In this document: in pieces, positions 58,531 to 64,000 of the stretch | How positions within the stretch are numbered: position 1 is the first letter of the stretch | Layout: the number at the start of each line of letters is the position of its first letter | From: an uncultured Poribacteria bacterium | GTDB taxonomy: Bacteria > Poribacteria > WGA-4E > WGA-3G | Length of the DNA: 64,000 nt | Assembly (NCBI GenBank): GCA_951812525.1 | Contig: OX638316.1 | Coordinates: 2,080,630 to 2,144,629, forward strand | Direction of reading: 5' to 3' | Made by a program: the position numbers and the translations under genes | Notes under the pieces: generated by a model | The model's database searches: none | What the model was told of the DNA's origin: nothing | Seen by the model: the letters and a program-made list of their open reading frames with translations, nothing else

Positions 58531-61062
58531 TTAAGTTGTCTTACGTTGTCGGTCCAGCCATTTGACAGAAAAATGGAGTAGGTTCTCCATAATTTTGTTA
58601 TTAATTTCCGCGTCTTCTTCTGTCTCATTTTTCAGACTTGTGACAACGTATAGCCCTTTCTGGAAAGGGAGCAGTAGGAGCGGGGATGCGTTTTCAAAGC
58701 CGTTGCTCGGAAGCCCCGCAGCAGCGGTGTTCGTTTTGGCAAGCGATGTCCATTTTCCGAGCGGATCTATCCACATATCATCCAACCGAATAAGTGGTTG
58801 ATCCATGGCATCCAGATCTGTATTGTGGTTTCCATTCAGTGGGTTCGGCGATTGGAAGATGCGTGAGCGTTTACCTTGCGATGTGGGAAAGAATTCGTAG
58901 GTTTCTTCGCACTCGACACCAGTCAGCGGTTCTGGAACCCATCCAGTGCCGCGGCGTTGTTTGGCACTGGTTTTGATGTCTTGCCCAGAGACAATTGCGA
59001 TTCCACCTTGACTGACGAAGTTTTTAATTCGGTGTTCCGTATCAATGTTCAAACGATACCCGGATTTGTAGATTTCTCCGTTGCCGATCCACAGGATGTC
59101 GGTTTTTGCGAGCCTGTCGGTACGCAAATTTTGGACTTCATTGTGAATTATATGATGCTCTTGAATGTATTCAAAGCGTTCCAGGATGGGAAACTCCACT
59201 GTGGATGTGTTTCCAGTAAGTGCCATGAGTTTGAGCGGCATCGCAATTTGTACTTCTGAACGCATGGTGCTCTTGGCAGTTCCATTTTCTGGTTTCCAAA
59301 ACTTACCGTCGAGGATAGCATCTACACGCCTCAAAGTTTGATTCCGAATTGACTTCCATCTGCGTGTGTGCTGTTCAGTTGTGTTTAGATTACGGGTCTG
59401 TGGATATGTAAGTGATGCCATCGCTGCGTGCCGAATAGGGTTACTGTGTATGTGTTCAACGATGGAGGTGTATGCTGCGATCTGCCCTCGATTTATCGGC
59501 AGGAGTCTTTTGTAGAGTGGAAACCCGTGGCGGAGTTTGTTGTCGAAGCGGCGAAACGCGTTTTCAACGTTCCACCGCCGGCTATAACTAGTGTCAATCG
59601 ATCTCAGATCGATTCGTTCCTCGTTGATGTTCGTCACATATCCATGGACAACGTTGATACCGTGGATAGGTTCGCCGTCCTTGTCGGTGATAGCGATGTC
59701 CTCTGCATCACGCATGTTCAAGATCGTATCGGTCAAACCCGTTAGACTGAAGAGTTCTGGTTGATATTTCTCTGCACTTTCGACGATTATGCAATAGCGG
59801 CGTGGAAAAACGATGTCTGCATCGCGGAAAGATCGAAATTTGAAGAAAATCTTTTTGTAATCGCTGATAGCGTGCCGATGCTTGGTTTTAACGCGTTCGA
59901 AGGGTTTCACTTGACGCTCGATGACAATATCCAGCTCATGTTTTTGAACACTAAATGCAGGTATGTGATGTTTATATTTATAGTCCTTTTCCCATTTCGG
60001 TGCGTCTTCCCAGAGATGGATACGGCCGAGTTGGATGGGATACGGTGTATTGTTTTCAAAGATAATTGTGTTCCCTTCGGCGCGGCACCGTAAGCCGCGG
60101 TCATCACGAATGTTAAGTTCGTCTAAGTTTTTCTTAAATTCGCATTCAAGTTCCCATTCGTCTTTGTAGCCGTTATCGTCCTCGTCTTTCACATTCATCA
60201 GCGCGATGTGCTTGTTGTTATAGTCTTTGAGGATGGCGGTGTATTCAGTGCCTTCTTCATCGAAACGGACTCGAACTTTGACGCGTGTGCCGATGAGACG
60301 TTCGATGAGACGTTCATAACTTTCTTGCTCCAAGTAACTGGCAGATTCCTCTTCTAATTCCTGAAGTCTTGTATTGAAGTCGCCGCCCGCTGAGGTTTCA
60401 TAAGCTTCATTGTATCTTGCCAATCGCGTGTTAGCACCTCTCCTGAAACTGTTCCATACCATGCTAATGGCTTCGTCGAGTGCCTCTTTGAGAGCGATGA
60501 ACATGTTCCGAATTTTCCGTCCGATTTTGTAGAAGAGAGGTGGATGGTAGACGCGCTCAAGTTCCCACGCGCGTTCGCGTAATTCGCGCGTATTCATCGA
60601 ATCAAGGTAACGGATGTAGGCAACGATTCCTTCCTCACGTTCAGTGTTCGTGAAAATGTAACTCGGGGCGTGACCTCGTTGCCGCGACTCCTCGGAGATA
60701 ATTTCCATACCTGTGATCTCAAGTCGCATCGTGCCTCGGTAACGCTGTCCGTTTTTCATCTGAAAGACGACGTATTTGTCGAGGAGTTTCTTTAGCAGTT
60801 TATCTTTTTTAAAGAGTCTGATTATGTACCCGATGCTGCTAATCAGGAAAACGAGAACGATAACGCCAATGTAAACCTGTGAGTTTGACCACCAGCTGCT
60901 TACCTGTTTCTGTGCCTCCTCAACAACGGTCGATTCCTGTCCCATTGCTGTAGGCAAGAGGGAGAAAAGGGTGAGGACTAGGACGAAAATGGATGTATTA
61001 ATATGGGAAACCCGCAGGCGATGTGCTAAAAGGTTTATTGTTTTTACACTTTTAAACATCAT
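58531..61062 (-). CDS. Large membrane-anchored protein of unknown function
   Basis: This 843-residue protein has two N-terminal hydrophobic segments (about 25-45 and 65-88), the first signal-like and followed by VVEEAQKQV. The middle (about 90-600) is a long charged region I do not recognise. The last 250 residues form a Rossmann-like domain (DILWIGNGEIYKSGY, FVSQGGIAIVSGQDI, QKGLYVVTSLKNE), which resembles the glutamine-amidotransferase-like domains of DUF4159/ThuA-type proteins. The start ATG has GAGGAG upstream. It lies directly after a sugar epimerase gene (13 bases), so the two probably share an mRNA. Function not known. Confidence 0.7.
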   Translation of the reverse strand: MMFKSVKTINLLAHRLRVSHINTSIFVLVLTLFSLLPTAMGQESTVVEEAQKQVSSWWSNSQVYIGVIVLVFLISSIGYIIRLFKKDKLLKKLLDKYVVFQMKNGQRYRGTMRLEITGMEIISEESRQRGHAPSYIFTNTEREEGIVAYIRYLDSMNTRELRERAWELERVYHPPLFYKIGRKIRNMFIALKEALDEAISMVWNSFRRGANTRLARYNEAYETSAGGDFNTRLQELEEESASYLEQESYERLIERLIGTRVKVRVRFDEEGTEYTAILKDYNNKHIALMNVKDEDDNGYKDEWELECEFKKNLDELNIRDDRGLRCRAEGNTIIFENNTPYPIQLGRIHLWEDAPKWEKDYKYKHHIPAFSVQKHELDIVIERQVKPFERVKTKHRHAISDYKKIFFKFRSFRDADIVFPRRYCIIVESAEKYQPELFSLTGLTDTILNMRDAEDIAITDKDGEPIHGINVVHGYVTNINEERIDLRSIDTSYSRRWNVENAFRRFDNKLRHGFPLYKRLLPINRGQIAAYTSIVEHIHSNPIRHAAMASLTYPQTRNLNTTEQHTRRWKSIRNQTLRRVDAILDGKFWKPENGTAKSTMRSEVQIAMPLKLMALTGNTSTVEFPILERFEYIQEHHIIHNEVQNLRTDRLAKTDILWIGNGEIYKSGYRLNIDTEHRIKNFVSQGGIAIVSGQDIKTSAKQRRGTGWVPEPLTGVECEETYEFFPTSQGKRSRIFQSPNPLNGNHNTDLDAMDQPLIRLDDMWIDPLGKWTSLAKTNTAAAGLPSNGFENASPLLLLPFQKGLYVVTSLKNETEEDAEINNKIMENLLHFSVKWLDRQRKTT

Positions 61063-61074
61063 GCAACTCCTCAA

Positions 61075-61935
61075 TTAATAGATACGAACTCCGTTTTCAG
61101 CGGCAATTCGACGGACATTCGCATTTGCAGTCGGAATCTTCTCGGCGGGGAGATGTTCTATCAATCCGTAGCCGTTGGGGTAGCGTTCGTCAAAACGTTT
61201 CAGTGCCACGCCAAGCTCTAATTCACCTTCACCGGGGACTTCTTCGTTGAGGTGAAGTACCAAGCCGTTCTGGACACTAATGTCTTTTATGTGTGCCATC
61301 GGGGCGACGGGACCCATCACGTCAAAAATGTGATTGAGTCGCTCTTCACTGTTATAGACTTGTAGGAGCGTTTGAAAATGATTGACAAAATCCATAACAA
61401 TCCGTAGCCGCTCGGAACCGACGCGTTCCACGACTTCGCGGCAGATTTCTGGCGAACCCATAATTGAAACGGCGTGTGTTTCCATCACAAGCGTTAATTC
61501 GTGTTGTTCGGCGTGTTCTGCAATCGGCTTCAAGGTGTCAATCAAGCGTTCCATCGATTCTGGGAGGTGGTTGTCCCGATGAGATGTCCAAGCACCATCG
61601 GGGTTTAGACTCCCCGGACGGAATAGATAATGATGTGCATTGAGAGAAGCGGCGGTCGCCATACCGCGTTGAACGCTCGCGATCGCGGCTTCGCGCACAG
61701 CGGCATCTGGGTGGAAAAGGCATTCCTCGTAAGTTATGCCGAATTGCACAAGATCGAGGTTCGCATCTTCTAACATCTGCACACAGCGGGAACAGGCATC
61801 CGGTGGCACAGATGGAATCTCCGCGCTGCGGAAATGGAAACTTAAACCTGTAAATTCCAGTGCTTTGATGTTCGCGATTTCATCTAATGTGAGTGTGCGG
61901 AAGTCTCCACACAGTCCAACAACGCCGAGTCTCAT
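61075..61935 (-). CDS. Sugar phosphate isomerase/epimerase (xylose-isomerase-like TIM barrel)
   Basis: The 286-residue protein is of the AP-endonuclease-2/xylose-isomerase-like family. Likely metal ligands are Glu in LVMETHAV, Asp and His in IVMDFVNHF, His-x-x-Asp in AHIKDISV and Glu in GLIEHLP. These enzymes isomerise or epimerise sugars, inositols or keto acids. AAGGAAG precedes the ATG. It is the first gene of a unit with the large membrane protein. Substrate not evident. Confidence 0.87.
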   Translation of the reverse strand: MRLGVVGLCGDFRTLTLDEIANIKALEFTGLSFHFRSAEIPSVPPDACSRCVQMLEDANLDLVQFGITYEECLFHPDAAVREAAIASVQRGMATAASLNAHHYLFRPGSLNPDGAWTSHRDNHLPESMERLIDTLKPIAEHAEQHELTLVMETHAVSIMGSPEICREVVERVGSERLRIVMDFVNHFQTLLQVYNSEERLNHIFDVMGPVAPMAHIKDISVQNGLVLHLNEEVPGEGELELGVALKRFDERYPNGYGLIEHLPAEKIPTANANVRRIAAENGVRIY

Positions 61936-62022
61936 AATATTCCTTCTTTCCTATCTTGAACACAAATTGAGACGACCTGATTAGAGTCGGTTCATTGTCT
62001 AAAGTGCGTGTAATTTAGAAAT

Positions 62023-62128
62023 GCGTTGGGTTTCACTCGGTATCTTTGAAATGAAGAGTGTATCGACTGGACATCAGTTATCTTTAAATCGCCAGCGGTC
62101 CGAGATCATCCGTTCAACCCAACCTACG
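62023..62128 (-). repeat. GTAG-GTTGGGTT long inverted element
   Basis: On the minus strand the element begins GTAGGTTGGGTTGAACG and ends GTGAAACCCAACG, with about 75 unrelated bases between. It is the same type as the one at 50161-50294. It fills much of the 254-base gap between the sugar epimerase gene and the TPR gene. Confidence 0.65.
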
Positions 62129-62189
62129 ATTAAGTCCTTTCTGAAATTGACATCTATGGATTGAGGTATCGCTTCATACCATAGAGTGT

Positions 62190-64000
62190 CTAACTAACAG
62201 CCTTAGCCTCCAACGCATCTAAAAGGTTTCTGGCGCGTTTTAGGTCTTTCGTATTGAGCTCTTCTGAAAACCAGGCGTATATCGGCTCCAACAACCTATA
62301 TGCGTCTTGGTATCGGTCTTGGGTCTGCCATAATTCGCTTAAACTGAGTGCGGCTCGAAGTTCCCACGATTTTGCGTCTTGTTTGCGTGCTATTGTCAAT
62401 GCGTTTTGAAAATAGTCTTCAGCTTGATTCTGTGCAACAGTTTCATTGCTTGGTGTCTCGGTTTTCTCTGAAAGCATGAGGTACAGATCGCCTTGCTGTC
62501 GGGTGAGTTCGGCAGCATAGGAGCGTTCCCCTGTTCGATCGACGACGGAGAGTGCGGAATCAAGGGTTTGTAAAGCTAAAGTATGTTGTCCGGCACGTTG
62601 ATATGCTTGCGCCAGCAGTCCTAAAAAAAGAGGGAGAAGCATTTCAGCCCGCGTTTGCTCCCATGCAGCAATGCCTTTGCAAATCATTGCGATCCCTTTT
62701 TCTGGATTATTCTGTTCTGCGAGTGCCCATCCTTTCATTACCGTTGCAGCAGCTTCCCAACTCGAAAAGTCGTGTTCTTGGGATATTTTAAGCATCTCCG
62801 TTGCAGCGGTGTCCACTTTTTCTACGTCGCCTTCATACTGATAAAGTACTGTTTTGAAGTGGAGTAAAACTGCGTCACTAAAAGGGTGATTTCTGTCTTC
62901 ACCAATCGAGGCGGCTTCGTAAAGTTGAGATTCCGCTTGTGTAGGATAGCCCACACACCACAAGAGTGGTGCGGAATAAGCGAGCAGGGTCATACCCGGA
63001 TCCGCGACATAATGCAGGAATGTAGGGACTGGATGGTGTTGCGGTTGATAGACTTTAATTCCAGCCTCTAGGTGTTTCCAAGCGGTTTTGAACTCACTCA
63101 AGTAATAGAGTGTTGCCCCGAGTGCGCGACGCGCCTCGACTTCAAAAGCGAGGTTTCCCTCTTGTTTGGCAATTGAGAAGCACTGCTCACCGAGTTCACG
63201 TGCCGAGAGAAACCGTCCACGTACCAGATGGGATAGCCACAATCCGAATAAAACAGGGAAACGGAGGTCTTTTACATTGGTACTGACTGAGAATTCGGAA
63301 CTTTCGCTCGAAATGGATTCTTTGACTTCAAATGTGTCTAATAGTTCAAGTGCTCGTGTATAGGCGATTTCTACTTCCTCAGATGCATAGCCCTTTGTTG
63401 CAATCAGTGCTGTTCCGAGGGTTGTTTGCAATTCTAATTCTAATTGCGCGGTAGCCTCAATTTCCTGTGTGTTGGCGTTCTCCGACAAATTTTCGAGTGC
63501 TGCGAGTCCTTGTCTGATGTGTTGTACGCTTTCGACGTTTGCAGAATGTTCTAAAGCGCGGTGTCCGGCATGCTGCCAGTGATGAACCGCTTTTTCGGGA
63601 AGTCCAGCTTCTGTATAGTGATACGCGACCAACTCTGGTTGGAAGCCGTCGCCAATACCTCCGCTGCTATCCTGTAGTACTTCAGCAATCTGTTGGTGAT
63701 ACTGCTGCCGTCTACTCTTGAGCAGGGATTGGTAGGCGGTCTCACGAAGTAGTGGATGCCTAAAGGTATAGCGCACCTGGTTGTCGGGTGTCTCGTTGTA
63801 GTTGAGGATATATGCGTTTACTAATTCTCCCAATTTGATTTTTAGGGACGTCAGATTGATAGATGCATGATTTTCCAGATGAATGCCGGAAGCGACTTTG
63901 TAAAGCAATTCTCCTGTCCATTGCCTTCCGAGCGTTGCTCCGAGTTGCACGATTTCCTTGGCGGGACCGAGTTCGTCTAACCGAGCTGTCAACAGATCCT
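62190..64000 (-). CDS. TPR protein of the cyclase/AAA-ATPase/TPR type, N-terminus beyond the right edge
   Basis: The frame stays open to the right edge, where it reads DLLTARLDELGPAKEIVQLGATLGRQWT. That segment, and TFRHPLLRETAYQSLLKSRRQQYHQQIAEVL just after, are typical of the end of the AAA/NACHT-like ATPase module in bacterial proteins that carry an N-terminal adenylate/guanylate cyclase or kinase domain. About 500 residues of TPR-type helical repeats follow (for example LPEKAVHHWQHAGHRALEHSANVE). The N-terminal catalytic part is outside the window, so cyclase activity cannot be claimed. The C-terminus is complete, ending LLDALEAKAVS. About 603 residues are visible. Confidence 0.82.
   Translation of the reverse strand, partial: DLLTARLDELGPAKEIVQLGATLGRQWTGELLYKVASGIHLENHASINLTSLKIKLGELVNAYILNYNETPDNQVRYTFRHPLLRETAYQSLLKSRRQQYHQQIAEVLQDSSGGIGDGFQPELVAYHYTEAGLPEKAVHHWQHAGHRALEHSANVESVQHIRQGLAALENLSENANTQEIEATAQLELELQTTLGTALIATKGYASEEVEIAYTRALELLDTFEVKESISSESSEFSVSTNVKDLRFPVLFGLWLSHLVRGRFLSARELGEQCFSIAKQEGNLAFEVEARRALGATLYYLSEFKTAWKHLEAGIKVYQPQHHPVPTFLHYVADPGMTLLAYSAPLLWCVGYPTQAESQLYEAASIGEDRNHPFSDAVLLHFKTVLYQYEGDVEKVDTAATEMLKISQEHDFSSWEAAATVMKGWALAEQNNPEKGIAMICKGIAAWEQTRAEMLLPLFLGLLAQAYQRAGQHTLALQTLDSALSVVDRTGERSYAAELTRQQGDLYLMLSEKTETPSNETVAQNQAEDYFQNALTIARKQDAKSWELRAALSLSELWQTQDRYQDAYRLLEPIYAWFSEELNTKDLKRARNLLDALEAKAVS

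Noticed and set aside
1-64000. Prophage, integron or transposon as the source of the accessory genes
   Set aside because: I found no integrase, transposase, phage structural gene or paired terminal repeats around them; only short intergenic repeats are present.

Overview
ORGANISM. The window looks like a Gram-negative (diderm) bacterium of the Candidatus Poribacteria type, the sponge-associated lineage, or a close relative. LpxB and LpxK show that it makes lipid A. It is rich in phytanoyl-CoA-dioxygenase-like (PhyH) proteins, Gfo/Idh/MocA oxidoreductases, a sulfatase, LamG-type secreted proteins, dockerin and WD40 repeats, and a C-terminal NYPNPFNPETWIPYQLA sorting domain. The assignment rests on remembered gene content and was not checked by a search. 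GC content looks near 50 percent. There is no rRNA, CRISPR array, prophage or transposase gene. Ordinary metabolic genes are interleaved with many secreted or sugar-related accessory genes. LAYOUT. 1-6.4 kb: the start of an adenine-type DNA methyltransferase running off the left edge, an orphan periplasmic binding lipoprotein, and sugar-acid genes (three Gfo/Idh/MocA dehydrogenases and a mandelate racemase-like dehydratase). 6.5-10.5 kb: an envelope block with an outer-membrane-barrel/lytic-transglycosylase fusion, a LysM-M23 endopeptidase, a small lipoprotein and a di-haem cytochrome c. 10.6-14.8 kb: tRNA(CAU)-tilS-hpt, a PhyH oxygenase, a secreted protein, and tRNA-fMet with tRNA-Leu. 14.9-24.8 kb: aldo/keto reductase, luciferase-like oxidoreductase, sigma-54 activator, glycerophosphodiesterase, MurJ-like flippase, sulfatase, two tandem LamG proteins and mannonate dehydratase. 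25-33 kb: two GH32-like genes around an unknown gene, a secreted zinc peptidase carrying a VHL-beta-like domain, a Nudix protein, a dehydrogenase and a PhyH. 33-45 kb: a DUF6807 protein, three more PhyH genes, a proline-iminopeptidase-like hydrolase, a NuoE-NuoF fusion, an MFS transporter, queC and three tandem HAD hydrolases. 45-54 kb: a giant protein with two WD40 propellers and a metzincin, two secreted proteins, a HicAB pair and a LarA-like racemase. 54-64 kb: FAH hydrolase, argC, lpxB-lpxK, a large membrane protein with a sugar epimerase, and a TPR protein cut by the right edge. HOW THE GENES FIT TOGETHER. The common theme is capture and breakdown of host- or matrix-derived polymers. Secreted binding and peptidase proteins, a sulfatase and GH32-like proteins act outside the cytoplasm or on imported sugar. 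Mannonate dehydratase, the enolase-superfamily enzyme, the dehydrogenases, the LarA-like enzyme and the FAH hydrolase could process the resulting sugar acids. MOST NOTABLE. (1) Five secreted proteins with different lectin-like domains end in the same short C-terminal signature, K-[LA]-[AST]-T-[TR]-W-[GA]-x-[IL]-K, which may be an undescribed sorting or processing tag. (2) A secreted HEFAH peptidase ends in a domain that keeps four of the five hydroxyproline-pocket residues of human VHL, with Ser111 replaced by Thr. (3) GTAG-plus-hairpin intergenic repeats resemble REP elements, although no RAYT transposase gene lies in the window.
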